Shown: positions 32,690 through 41,062 of the stretch, in pieces
Numbering within the stretch: the stretch's first letter is position 1
How the letters are laid out: each line of letters starts with the position of its first letter
From: Arthrobacter sp. ov407
GTDB taxonomy: Bacteria; Actinomycetota; Actinomycetes; Actinomycetales; Micrococcaceae
Assembly (NCBI RefSeq): GCF_900102895.1
Contig: NZ_FNGD01000001.1
Coordinates: 463,936 to 527,935 of the forward strand
Direction of reading: 5' to 3'
Length of the DNA stretch: 64,000 nucleotides
Translations under genes and position numbers: made by a program
Notes under the pieces: generated by a model
Database searches by the model: none
Told to the model about the DNA's origin: nothing
The model's input: the letters and a program-made list of their open reading frames with translations, nothing else

Positions 32690-33568
32690 ATGAGTACCGA
32701 TCCGCAGCACGGCCCCAAGCAAAACGAAGAACAGAAGAACGCCGGAAAGCCGGCCCGCGAGGCCCGCACCGCCCCGGCGCCCAACGGGATCCGCCACAAG
32801 GGCCCGCTTGAGCTGCGCCGCAAGGCTGCGAAGGTCACGATGTCCGATCAGACATTGCTGGACACCACGGGTGCGGGCCAGTTCGTCCACACCGACCCCT
32901 GGCGCGTCCTGCGGATCCAAAGTGAGTTCGTGGAAGGATTCGGCGCCTTGGCCGACCTCGGCCCGGCGGTCAGCGTCTTCGGCTCCGCCCGCACCGTGCC
33001 GGGGAGCCGGAACTACGAGCTCGGCGTCGAGGTCGGACGCCGGCTGGCCGAGGCCGGACTGGCGGTGATCACGGGCGGCGGCCCGGGGTCGATGGAAGCG
33101 GCGAACAAGGGCGCCGTGCAGGGCAACGGCGTCTCCGTGGGGCTCGGGATCGAACTGCCCTTCGAGCAGGGCATGAACCAGTGGGTGGACCTGGGCATCA
33201 ACTTCCGGTACTTCTTCGCCCGCAAAACCATGTTCGTCAAGTACGCGCAAGGCTTCATCGTGCTCCCCGGCGGCCTCGGCACCCTGGATGAGCTCTTCGA
33301 AGCCATGGTCCTGGTCCAAACCCGCAAGGTCACCTCGTTCCCGATCGTGCTGTTGGGAACCGCATTCTGGAGCCCCATGCTCGAGTGGGTCCGGGACACC
33401 CTCGTCGCGGAGGGGATGGTGTCGGCGGAAGACCTGGACCTCCTGCAGGTTGTGGATGACCCCGCGCTGGCCGTCGAGTTGGTCGTCGAGGGCGCCGCCC
33501 GCCACCGGAACCCGAACGGCGGCTCCACCAACGGCGGCAACCCGAACACCAAGGGAACACGGGGCTGA
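32690..33568 (+). CDS. LOG-family (TIGR00730) Rossmann-fold protein
   Basis: 292 residues. The two family motifs GGGPGSMEAAN (129-139) and PGGLGTLDE (193-201) are intact; in characterised homologues they form the site of cytokinin riboside 5'-phosphate phosphoribohydrolase. In bacteria the physiological nucleotide substrate is often unknown. A charged N-terminal extension of about 90 residues and an Asn/Gly-rich tail flank the domain. The start at 32690 is set by the -10 hexamer TAGCCT six bases upstream. Confidence 0.85.
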   Translation: MSTDPQHGPKQNEEQKNAGKPAREARTAPAPNGIRHKGPLELRRKAAKVTMSDQTLLDTTGAGQFVHTDPWRVLRIQSEFVEGFGALADLGPAVSVFGSARTVPGSRNYELGVEVGRRLAEAGLAVITGGGPGSMEAANKGAVQGNGVSVGLGIELPFEQGMNQWVDLGINFRYFFARKTMFVKYAQGFIVLPGGLGTLDELFEAMVLVQTRKVTSFPIVLLGTAFWSPMLEWVRDTLVAEGMVSAEDLDLLQVVDDPALAVELVVEGAARHRNPNGGSTNGGNPNTKGTRG

Positions 33569-33613
33569 ACCGTCCGACTGAGCGCTCCGGCGTCCGGCTT
33601 CTGGCACGATGGT

Positions 33614-33973
33614 GTGGTGAGTCTCTTCCTGGTCTTCGTGGCGATAGTGCTGATCGGCGTCGCCGTCCTCCTGGGCACCGGCCTGGCGCCGAAAATCTTC
33701 CGCCGACGCCGGGACGGCGCTGCAGGCGGCTCCTTTGACGACGGCTTCGACGAGCCGGTCGCATCCCTGCCGCCGGTCCTGCTGCCCGAGCGCGCGGCCG
33801 CGGCGGATATCGACCGTCTGCGCTTCGCGGTCGGACTTCGCGGCTACAGGATGGACCAGGTAGACCAGGTCCTTGATGATCTGCGGGACCAGATCATCGC
33901 CAAAGACCAGAAGATCGAGGCCCTCGGGGAGGAACTGGAACGTCTCCGGCCGCCGACCGAAGAGCGTCCGTGA
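33614..33973 (+). CDS. Small DivIVA-domain membrane protein
   Basis: 119 residues. One N-terminal helix (FLVFVAIVLIGVAVLLGTGL) is followed by a basic stop-transfer RRRR and, near residues 66-105, a short DivIVA-like motif (LRFAVGLRGYRMDQVDQVLD) leading into a coiled coil (IIAKDQKIEALGEELERL). DivIVA-like proteins of this size are common in actinobacteria near cell-envelope genes and may bind curved or polar membrane. Tandem GTG codons make 33617 an alternative start. The stop overlaps the next start (GTGA). Confidence 0.75.
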   Translation: MVSLFLVFVAIVLIGVAVLLGTGLAPKIFRRRRDGAAGGSFDDGFDEPVASLPPVLLPERAAAADIDRLRFAVGLRGYRMDQVDQVLDDLRDQIIAKDQKIEALGEELERLRPPTEERP

Positions 33974-35286
33974 GCCACGTGGAAGACCCGGAAACTGTCG
34001 CGGAGACTGAGGCCCTGAAGCCGCAGGGATTGAACGCTGCGCTGTGGAGCCGCATCGCAGCCGCGGGCGCCCGGATGGCGCGGTGGCCGTGGTGGGTGCA
34101 GGTGGCCGGCCTGTACATCGCCGCCCGGCTCGTCAGCGCCTGTATCTTCATGGCTGCCGCCCTGCACCAAGGCGTGAATCCTTGGTTTCCCGCCAAGCCC
34201 GACTACTGGAACTTCATCAATATCTGGGACGCCCGCTGGTACGCCGAAGCGCTCCAGTCGGGGTATCCGGCGCTCTTGCCGACCAACGCCGCCGGCACCG
34301 TCCAGGAGAGCACGTGGGCGTTCTACCCCCTGTTTCCGGTACTGGGCCGGGTGGTTTCCGGGGTCACGGGCACGGGCGCGGCGTGGTCGCTGACGGCCAT
34401 CGCCCTGGTCTCCGGGGTAGGAGCAGCCCTCGTGGCGTACAGGATTTTCCGGCACCGGGCCACCCATCGCACGGCGCTGTGGGGAACCGTGTTCCTGGCG
34501 ACATTCCCGGTGGCGCCGGTGCTGCAAGTGCCCTACGCCGAGTCCCTGAACCTGCTGCTGCTCTGCGCCGCGCTGCTGCTCGTCATGGAGCGCCGGTACC
34601 TCTGGGCCATGCCGGTCGTGGTCCTGATGTGCCTGTCCCGCCCCACCGGGGTTCCGTTTGCCGTGATGATGGGGCTTTTGTTTCTCTATCGTTTCTGGCA
34701 GCGCCTCACCACGAAGGGCCTCACAGCGAAGTCCCTCACAGGGCAGGGCCGCGACAGCGTTGAGGCCCCCGGCAACGCGGAGCTCTGGTCCCTGGGTGGC
34801 CTCACCGCCGTCAGCGGCATCGGTGCGCTGCTGTGGCCGGCCATCGCCTGGGCCGCGACCGGCGATCCGGGCGCCTACACCAAGACCGAAACCGCATGGC
34901 GCGGCGATGACCTGGTGCCGTTCAAGCCGTGGTTCGACACCGGCATCATGCTGTTCGGGCCGACGCTCGGCCTGCTGGCGCCCTTCGTGTTCGTTGCCGC
35001 GTTCACCCTGTTGATGATGTCCCGGCCTGTCGTCGCACTGGGCACAGAACTGAGGCTCTGGTGCTGCTGCTACGTGGGGTACCTGCTGGTCTTCCTGCAC
35101 CCCCAGACCAGCACGTTCAGGATGCTGCTGCCGCTGTTCCCGCTCGCCCTCAGCGCCGCCCTAGTCTCGCGTTCCCGCGCCTACCGTGGCTCCGTGGTGG
35201 TCATGTTCGTGCTGCTGCAGATCGTCTGGATTGTGTGGCTGTGGGCGTGGGCGCAGCTGCCGGGCGGAGGGGACTACCCGCCGTGA
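33970..35286 (+). CDS. PIG-V-like multi-pass membrane mannosyltransferase-type protein
   Basis: 438 residues with about nine or ten hydrophobic helices. The loop after the first helix has WNFINIWDARWYAEALQSGY, in which WDxxWY matches the luminal/extracytoplasmic catalytic region of PIG-V and related GT-C enzymes, and the later FYPLFP and PYAESLNLLL motifs fit the same family. Such proteins transfer mannose from polyprenyl-phosphate mannose to lipid or protein acceptors at the outer membrane face. Acceptor unknown. It overlaps the DivIVA-like gene by four bases. A low-complexity TTKGLTAKSLTGQG stretch near residue 240 lies between helices. Confidence 0.75.
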   Translation: MSHVEDPETVAETEALKPQGLNAALWSRIAAAGARMARWPWWVQVAGLYIAARLVSACIFMAAALHQGVNPWFPAKPDYWNFINIWDARWYAEALQSGYPALLPTNAAGTVQESTWAFYPLFPVLGRVVSGVTGTGAAWSLTAIALVSGVGAALVAYRIFRHRATHRTALWGTVFLATFPVAPVLQVPYAESLNLLLLCAALLLVMERRYLWAMPVVVLMCLSRPTGVPFAVMMGLLFLYRFWQRLTTKGLTAKSLTGQGRDSVEAPGNAELWSLGGLTAVSGIGALLWPAIAWAATGDPGAYTKTETAWRGDDLVPFKPWFDTGIMLFGPTLGLLAPFVFVAAFTLLMMSRPVVALGTELRLWCCCYVGYLLVFLHPQTSTFRMLLPLFPLALSAALVSRSRAYRGSVVVMFVLLQIVWIVWLWAWAQLPGGGDYPP

Positions 35287-35542
35287 CGCACAGCACCATT
35301 TGGCGGCGCCGCCGCGGCGTGGCGGGACGCGCTGGAAAGTCCAACGATTAGCTACGCGCGCATTGTTACGCGATAATAGAGGATAAGCAAGGACAAGAAG
35401 CACACAGAATTCGTAAACGGTTTATTTGTGAGTTTGCCTGTCACGGCGGCCTCCTGGAGCGCTGCCGGGCGGCTTTGATTGGCCAAGCGGACGCAGCCCG
35501 GCCGGGCTGGTATGTCAGGGACTAATGGAGGGGATATTCCTT

Positions 35543-35710
35543 ATGGCGGCAATGAAACCACGCACCGGCGACGGCCCAATGGAAGTGACGAAAGAGGGAC
35601 GAAGCCTGATCATGCGTGTTCCGCTCGAAGGCGGGGGGCGGCTCGTGGTCGAACTCAATGCCGCTGAGGCGACAAACCTCAAGGAATGCCTCGTCGGCGT
35701 CACCGAATAG
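35543..35710 (+). CDS. DUF3117 protein
   Basis: 55 residues (MAAMKPRTGDGPMEVTKEGR and onward), matching the short DUF3117 family that is highly conserved in actinobacteria and of unknown function. The frame is open upstream to 35525, but the family begins at this ATG. A terminator follows at once, so it is a single-gene transcript. Confidence 0.88.
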   Translation: MAAMKPRTGDGPMEVTKEGRSLIMRVPLEGGGRLVVELNAAEATNLKECLVGVTE

Positions 35711-35734
35711 CGTCACGCCAAGAGCTTTCGCAAA

Positions 35735-35775
35735 AAGGGCGGGGTCCCGGCCACCAGGCTGCGGACCCCGCCCTT
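35735..35775 (+). terminator. Intrinsic terminator after DUF3117 gene
   Basis: AAGGGCGGGGTCC (35735-35747) pairs perfectly with GGACCCCGCCCTT (35763-35775); loop 15. Confidence 0.75.
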
Positions 35776-35846
35776 CGCTGTCTGCGCTTGACCCCTGTTC
35801 GGCGGCCAGCTCGTGCCCGCTACTTTTGCCTGCTACTTATTGCCGG

Positions 35847-36479
35847 CTACTTCTTGACGGCGATCAGCAGGCCGTCGCCGGTGGGCAGCATCGCGGAGGC
35901 GAGGCGGTCGTCGTCGCGGATGGTCTTGCCGATCTGGCGCAGCACCACGGTGGTGGACTCGCGGGCGGCCGGATTCGCGACCCGGTCTTTGTCGAGGGCA
36001 TCGTTGACGATCAGCAGGCCGCCGGACTTGAGCAGCCTGACGGCCTGTTCCACGTAGCTGGGGTAGCTGGGTTTGTCGGCGTCGATGAACACGAGGTCGT
36101 AGGCCCCGTCCGTAAGCCGGGGCAGGACATCGCCCGCCCGGCCCGAAATGGTGCGGGTGCGGTTGGCGGGGCTGCCTGCTTCGTGGAACGCTTCCCGGGC
36201 GGCCTTGAGGTGTTCGACGTCGACGTCGATGGTGGTCAAAACAGCCTGCGGGCCCAGCCCGCGCAGGATGCACACGCCGGACACTCCTGCGCCGGTGCCG
36301 ATCTCCACCGCGGTCTGTGCCTTGGACGCTGCCGCCAGCACCGTCAGCACGGCGCCCACGCCGGGACCGATCGGGGTCACGCCAAGCTCGAAGGACCGTT
36401 CGCGCGCGTGCAACAGGACCTCATCCTCGGCAGGCAGATCTTCTGCGTAGGACCAGCTCGTGGACTTATCGGCGCTCAT
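35847..36479 (-). CDS. SAM-dependent O-methyltransferase (Rv1220c-like)
   Basis: 210 residues from the ATG at 36479; the frame is open further upstream but the family N-terminus is MSADKSTSWSYAEDLPAEDE. Class I methyltransferase of the catechol O-methyltransferase-like group: SAM loop VEIGTGAGVSGVCILRGLGP, acidic TIDVDVEH, and metal-binding VFIDADKPSYPSY. Substrate unknown. Head to head with sigE, as is the homologue next to sigE in mycobacteria, so a link to the envelope-stress locus is plausible. Confidence 0.85.
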   Translation of the reverse strand: MSADKSTSWSYAEDLPAEDEVLLHARERSFELGVTPIGPGVGAVLTVLAAASKAQTAVEIGTGAGVSGVCILRGLGPQAVLTTIDVDVEHLKAAREAFHEAGSPANRTRTISGRAGDVLPRLTDGAYDLVFIDADKPSYPSYVEQAVRLLKSGGLLIVNDALDKDRVANPAARESTTVVLRQIGKTIRDDDRLASAMLPTGDGLLIAVKK

Positions 36480-36752
36480 GGGATATCGCTTTCTGGGCGG
36501 CAGGGGAGTATTCCCTACAGCGTACTGTGTCCGGCGGGACGGGACGCGGAGGCGCCAGCGCCGTGGCCCCGGCAGCAGGAGAACCGTTCTGCCTTCGGCG
36601 GAAGGCTGCAATGGATCAGGAAATTCCCAGCTTATTTTGACATGATGGGTATCCGCTCATCCGCGTGGTGATCGGCGTCGAATGAAGGGTGCAGGAACCT
36701 GTGCGAGCAGGCACAATTCAGGCGTAGGTACCATCCACGAGGGGAGAGGACG

Positions 36753-37406
36753 ATGTCGATTCTGGCACCTGTCCCGGCAATTGAGGCAACTGACTCAACC
36801 GACCAGTCACGGACCGCGGCGGAAGCCGAATGGGTCCGCCCGACCTGGGAGGAAGTGGTGACGAACCACTCCGCCAAGGTCTACCGCCTTGCGTACCGGC
36901 TGACCGGAAACAAGTACGACGCCGAGGACCTCACCCAGGAGGTGTTCGTCCGGGTCTTCCGTTCGCTGGAGAACTTCAAGCCGGGCACACTGGACGGCTG
37001 GCTGCACCGGATCACCACCAACCTGTTCCTGGACCAGGCGCGGCGCAAGAGCCGGATCCGCTTTGACGCCCTGGCCGACGACGCCGAGTCGCGGCTGCCG
37101 GGCCGGGAGCCCGGGCCGGAGCAGAGCTTCGAATTCAACAACCTCGACGTCGATGTTCAGGCAGCGCTCGAGGAACTTCCGCCGGACTTCCGCGCCGCCG
37201 TCGTGCTGTGCGACCTCGAGGGGCTGTCCTACGACGAAGTCGCCGCCGCGCTGGACATCAAACTCGGGACCGTCCGGTCCCGGATCCACCGCGGCCGGAC
37301 CATGCTGCGTGAAAAGCTCGCGCACCGCGACCCACGTCCTGCGCAGCAGGCCAAGCAGTCCCTCAAGCCGCGGCTCAAGATGCCGCGCATCGCCGGCCTG
37401 CTCTGA
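36753..37406 (+). CDS. sigE: ECF sigma factor SigE
   Basis: 217 residues. Region 2 (YRLAYRLTGNKYDAEDLTQE, then VFVRVFRSLENFKPG) and region 4 (LEELPPDFRAAVVLCDLEGL, SYDEVAAALDIKLGTVRSRI) are complete. The sequence and the tatB neighbour identify it with the SigE group that controls envelope and oxidative stress in actinobacteria. A 30-residue acidic N-terminus precedes region 2. GGGGAGAGGA is the ribosome-binding site. The anti-sigma gene starts eight bases after the stop. Confidence 0.92.
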   Translation: MSILAPVPAIEATDSTDQSRTAAEAEWVRPTWEEVVTNHSAKVYRLAYRLTGNKYDAEDLTQEVFVRVFRSLENFKPGTLDGWLHRITTNLFLDQARRKSRIRFDALADDAESRLPGREPGPEQSFEFNNLDVDVQAALEELPPDFRAAVVLCDLEGLSYDEVAAALDIKLGTVRSRIHRGRTMLREKLAHRDPRPAQQAKQSLKPRLKMPRIAGLL

Positions 37407-37414
37407 ACCGGTCA

Positions 37415-38539
37415 ATGGGTCTGCTGAGACGTTTACTGGGAGGCTCTGGCTGCGGGGTCCGGGGCAGGACCGGCCATGCCAGGATCGGCGCTACCCGAAA
37501 GTGGGCCGCCGGCCGCCATGATCATATGGAATCTTGCGCCGAATGCCGTGCCCGGCAACAGCGCGAGCGCCAGTACCTCGAGAAGCTCCGCGGCGCCCCC
37601 GTGCCTGAGGCCAGCGAGGACCTGACCGCACGGCTCCTGGCACGGACCGGGCAGTTGGCCGCGGAGACGGCAGCCGGTAGCGCTGCCGCGCATCCACAGG
37701 GCGGCCTCCGCCGCGGCTCCCGACTGCCAGTGCTGGCAGTTGGAGGGGCCTTGGCCGCCTTAGCCCTCATGACCGGAACCGCGTACGTCATGGGAGGCGA
37801 CGACGCGGTCCCCGCCGACGGCGCAGGGGCCTCCGCCCTCGCGCCCCCGGACACCCCCGGGCTGCCCGCCAGCAGTGAACCGTTCGGTGCAGGGGAGTTT
37901 GACGCAAGCGGATCGGACAGCCCCGGCGTCCCCGGAGCAGAGGGAACCAGGCCCCGTGTGGCGTTCGGCCTGGGCGGTGAGCCCGACTTGACCCCCGCCG
38001 GGACGCTGACCACCGGGCAACTTGCCGCGCTCCGGTCGCAGGGATGGACATGTCCGGAGCTGCGCGACCTCGGATTCCATCTCATCTGGGCCCGCGCCGG
38101 CGTCATCGCCGGAGACGAGGTCCTGGAACTTCGCCTCACGGACGGCCGGCACTTCGCCACGGTCCTCGAGCAGCACGCTGCGACGCGGGCCCCCGGCACG
38201 GCCCCCGCACCCGCCGAAGTTTCACCCATTAACGTGCTGACCGGACACGCCGCCGTGGCGGACGGCTTCACCCCGGCCACGGCCGGCATGCCGTCGGCCG
38301 CCCCGGATTCCGGAAATGGCACGCTCTGGGTCAACCCTGCCCCGCCCTACCGTGCCATCTTCCAGACCTCCGCGGCCACGTACACGTACATTTCGGAGCT
38401 GCCGGCCGAACAGGCCGACGATGGCGTCTCCGCACTCACCCGGGTCAGCAGCGGCACTCCGGTGCGGGCCTCACGCAACGGAATTCCGGAGCGGATCGAG
38501 CGTGGATTGAGCCGAATCCTGGAGCACCTGGCACCGTGA
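37415..38539 (+). CDS. Membrane anti-sigma factor with ZAS motif (RseA-like)
   Basis: 374 residues. HMESCAEC (His37, Cys41, Cys44) is the HxxxCxxC zinc-binding anti-sigma motif, followed by helices (RARQQRERQYLEKL), one membrane helix at about 104-126 and a large extracytoplasmic part: a Pro/Ala/Gly-rich linker and a folded domain near residues 205-255 (GWTCPELRDLGFHLIWARAG) that may sense the signal. The helical segment that normally precedes the zinc motif (the 'VDGEL' helix) is missing or unrecognisable: only 36 unusual basic residues lie before His37. Function as SigE antagonist is inferred from position and motif. Confidence 0.8.
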   Translation: MGLLRRLLGGSGCGVRGRTGHARIGATRKWAAGRHDHMESCAECRARQQRERQYLEKLRGAPVPEASEDLTARLLARTGQLAAETAAGSAAAHPQGGLRRGSRLPVLAVGGALAALALMTGTAYVMGGDDAVPADGAGASALAPPDTPGLPASSEPFGAGEFDASGSDSPGVPGAEGTRPRVAFGLGGEPDLTPAGTLTTGQLAALRSQGWTCPELRDLGFHLIWARAGVIAGDEVLELRLTDGRHFATVLEQHAATRAPGTAPAPAEVSPINVLTGHAAVADGFTPATAGMPSAAPDSGNGTLWVNPAPPYRAIFQTSAATYTYISELPAEQADDGVSALTRVSSGTPVRASRNGIPERIERGLSRILEHLAP

Positions 38540-38620
38540 GGCAGGGACGGGCCGGACATGGCCGGCGTTCGGTCGTCGCGGAATCGTCGCCAGCCCGAAC
38601 GAGAGGGTAATCTTCCTAAA

Positions 38621-39013
38621 GTGCTTGGAATCAATGGACCGGAGTTCTTACTTCTGCTGATCATCGGCCTTCTGGTGATTGGTCCCAGCAGGCTGCCCGA
38701 ATACACCCAAAAACTTGCCAATATTGTCAAGGAAGTGCGCCGGATGGCGTCCGGTGCGCGGGAACAGATCAAAGAAGAAGTCGGCATCGATATCGATGAG
38801 GTCGACTGGAAGAAGTACGATCCGCGCCAGTACGATCCCCGCCGGATCATCAAGGAAGCGCTCCTCGAGGATGACACCAAGCCGGTGAGCACCGGGGCGC
38901 CCGCAGCTGTGTCCACGGCCGCCGCCACTGCGGTCGCAGAGCACCGCCCGGCGCGGATTCTCGAGCGGCTGCCCGAGGGCGAACCGGCGCCCTTCGACTC
39001 AGAGGCGACCTAG
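38621..39013 (+). CDS. tatB: Sec-independent protein translocase TatB
   Basis: 130 residues from the GTG at 38621. N-terminal helix GPEFLLLLIIGLLVIGPSRL with the TatA/B glutamate and GP turn, then an amphipathic helix (YTQKLANIVKEVRRMASGAR) and a disordered acidic tail. Together with TatA and TatC, encoded elsewhere, it exports folded proteins with twin-arginine signals. Upstream extension of the frame to 38558 lacks family similarity. It follows the anti-sigma gene, where other actinobacteria carry htrA between the two; no htrA is present here. Confidence 0.88.
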   Translation: MLGINGPEFLLLLIIGLLVIGPSRLPEYTQKLANIVKEVRRMASGAREQIKEEVGIDIDEVDWKKYDPRQYDPRRIIKEALLEDDTKPVSTGAPAAVSTAAATAVAEHRPARILERLPEGEPAPFDSEAT

Positions 39014-39089
39014 GACTTCCCCCGGCGCCCGGGCCCGGATACCGGGGCGGGGGCGGCAGCCGCCAGCGGTCAGCCACCAGAGGGAGCTG

Positions 39090-40217
39090 TCAGCGGGGCT
39101 GCAGGCCCAGCGGCATGCCCTTGAGCCCGCGGGGAACCGACGCCAGCTTGCCGGCGATTCCCGCCAGGGCCACGGCCGCAGGCGTCTCCGGACGGCCCAG
39201 CACCACCGGCACCCCGGAGTCCCCTCCCTCACGGAGCAGGACTTCGAGCGGAATCTGGCCCAGCAGGGGCACGTCCTCTCCCACAGTGGCCGAGAGGCGC
39301 TCGGCGAGCACGGCGCCGCCGCCGCTGCCGAACAGTTCCATTCTGCCGCCGTCGGGCATTTCAAGGTAGGACATGTTTTCCACGACGCCGGCCACGGTCT
39401 GGCCCGTCTGGGTCGCGATCGCCCCGGCCCGCTCGGCAACATCTGCGGCGGCCGCCTGCGGCGTGGTCACGACGAGGATCTGCGCCTTGGGCAGCAGTTG
39501 GGCGACGGAGATCGCGATGTCGCCGGTGCCCGGGGGCAGGTCCAGGAAGAGGGCGTCGAGGTCGCCGAAGTAGACGTCCGTGAGGAATTGCTCCAGCGCC
39601 CGGTGCAGCATAGGGCCGCGCCAAGCCACGGGCTGGTTCCCGGTGACGAACATGCCAATGGAGATGACCTTGACCCCGTACGCCACCGGCGGCAGGATCA
39701 TGTCGTCCACCCGCGTGGGGGCCTGCGTGATGCCCATCAGCCCCGGCACGGAGAAGCCGTAGACATCCGCGTCCACGATCCCCACACGGAGGCCCTGGGC
39801 AGCCAGGGCGCACGCCAGGTTGACCGTCACCGAAGACTTGCCCACGCCGCCCTTGCCGCTCGCGACGGCGTACACCCTGGTCAGCGAGCCCGGCGCGTTG
39901 AACGGGATGCCGCGCTGGCCGCCGGCGCCGCGCAATCGCTCCTTGAGGGCGTCCCGCTGCTCCTGCGTCATGACTTTCAGGTCCACCTCGACGCCGGTGA
40001 CGCCCGGGACGGCGGACAGGGCCGCCTCAGTGTCGGCTGTGATGGTGCCGCGCAACGGGCAGCCTGCGATGGTCAGAAGTACCGCGATCCGCACGGTGCC
40101 GCCGTCGGCGATCTCCACGGACTCCACCATGCCGAGCTCGGTGATGGGGCGGCGGAGTTCAGGGTCGATCACGGTGGCAAGTGCGCTGTGCACTGCCTGT
40201 TCCAGCGGGGTGCTCAT
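39090..40217 (-). CDS. mrp: Iron-sulfur cluster carrier protein Mrp/ApbC
   Basis: 375 residues from the ATG at 40217. N-terminal DUF59/MIP18 domain (LATVIDPELRRPITELGMVE) and a ParA-like P-loop domain with deviant Walker A ASGKGGVGKSSVT, FLDLPPGTGD and the C-terminal FGSGGG. In typical Mrp/NBP35 proteins two cysteines in 'CPxC' before FGxGGG hold the bridging cluster; here that site reads EMPDGGRMELFGSGGG with no cysteine. Mycobacterial homologues, as I recall, show the same loss. The role may therefore differ from classical cluster transfer. The frame is open far upstream to 40838, but that extension is antisense-type noise over the DUF1003 gene. Confidence 0.88.
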   Translation of the reverse strand: MSTPLEQAVHSALATVIDPELRRPITELGMVESVEIADGGTVRIAVLLTIAGCPLRGTITADTEAALSAVPGVTGVEVDLKVMTQEQRDALKERLRGAGGQRGIPFNAPGSLTRVYAVASGKGGVGKSSVTVNLACALAAQGLRVGIVDADVYGFSVPGLMGITQAPTRVDDMILPPVAYGVKVISIGMFVTGNQPVAWRGPMLHRALEQFLTDVYFGDLDALFLDLPPGTGDIAISVAQLLPKAQILVVTTPQAAAADVAERAGAIATQTGQTVAGVVENMSYLEMPDGGRMELFGSGGGAVLAERLSATVGEDVPLLGQIPLEVLLREGGDSGVPVVLGRPETPAAVALAGIAGKLASVPRGLKGMPLGLQPR

Positions 40218-40228
40218 GCGGGCGATGC

Positions 40229-41062
40229 TCAGCTTTCGGGGATGGTGCGGTGTGCGGGCAGGCGGGTGGGGTCGGCAGCGTCCCCAGAGCGGTTCGCCGA
40301 TGGGTTCGGCAGCGATTTCTCCGAGGGGTCCTCCGCAGGGTCCTCCGCAGGGCCCTTCGCAGGGCCCTTCGCAGGGCCCTTCGGCTGGTCCTCCCGCTTG
40401 CCGCCGGACTTGACGCGCGGGATCTGCTGGGTCCGGGGGCTCCGCTGCTTGTCGCGCCGCTCCTTGATCTTCTCCTTGACCTTTTCGCGCGGGGTCTCGT
40501 GGACGCCGGCGGAAGGATCGTGGGTGCGCAGTTCCTCCTGGGCCTCCAGCATGTCCTCCAGCAGGCTGCGCAGCTCGGCGCGGACGTAGTCGCGGGTGGC
40601 GACCTCGCGCAGCGCGATGCGCAGGGACGCAAGTTCCCGGGTCAGGTACTCGGTGTCGGAGAGATTGCGCTCGGCCCGCTGGCGGTCCTGCTGGAGCGAG
40701 ACTTTGTCGCGGTCGTCCTGGCGGTTCTGGGCCAGCAGCAGCAGGGGCGCGGCGTAGGAGGCCTGCAGGGACAGCATGAGGGTCAGCAGGGTGAAGCCCA
40801 GCGCCCGTGAATCGAACTGCCATTCCTCCGGCGCCCACGTGTTCCAGCCCAGCCAGAACAAGCAGAACACTGTCATGTACATCAGGAACGCGGGAGTGCC
40901 CATGAAACGGGCGAAGCCTTCCGTCGCATGGCCGAAGGCGTCCGGGTCGGGACGGAAATTAGGCAGGATACGCTGCCGGCCGCTCAGGGGAGTGTCGAGG
41001 CCGCCGGTGGTCCTGCCGCCAGGGCGGACATTGGAGGTCCGTGGTGCTGTGGGATCAGCCAA
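40229..41062 (-). CDS. DUF1003 membrane protein
   Basis: 277 residues. The DUF1003 core has two helices (FLMYMTVFCLFWLGWNTWAP and ALGFTLLTLMLSLQASYAAP), followed by the family's coiled coil (LLLLAQNRQDDRDKVSLQQD). The C-terminal tail is basic and then made of short repeats (KGPAKGPAKGPAEDPAEDPS). The start is placed at TTG 41062 because GGAGG lies five bases upstream; TTG at 41074 is the alternative. It overlaps the end of the upstream PRC/MgtE-N/CBS gene, and 11 bp separate it from mrp. Function unknown. Confidence 0.82.
   Translation of the reverse strand: MADPTAPRTSNVRPGGRTTGGLDTPLSGRQRILPNFRPDPDAFGHATEGFARFMGTPAFLMYMTVFCLFWLGWNTWAPEEWQFDSRALGFTLLTLMLSLQASYAAPLLLLAQNRQDDRDKVSLQQDRQRAERNLSDTEYLTRELASLRIALREVATRDYVRAELRSLLEDMLEAQEELRTHDPSAGVHETPREKVKEKIKERRDKQRSPRTQQIPRVKSGGKREDQPKGPAKGPAKGPAEDPAEDPSEKSLPNPSANRSGDAADPTRLPAHRTIPES

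Noticed and set aside
40218-40838. N-terminal extension of mrp by 207 codons
   Set aside because: Overlaps the DUF1003 gene in another frame and has no similarity to Mrp; the family starts at the ATG at 40217.
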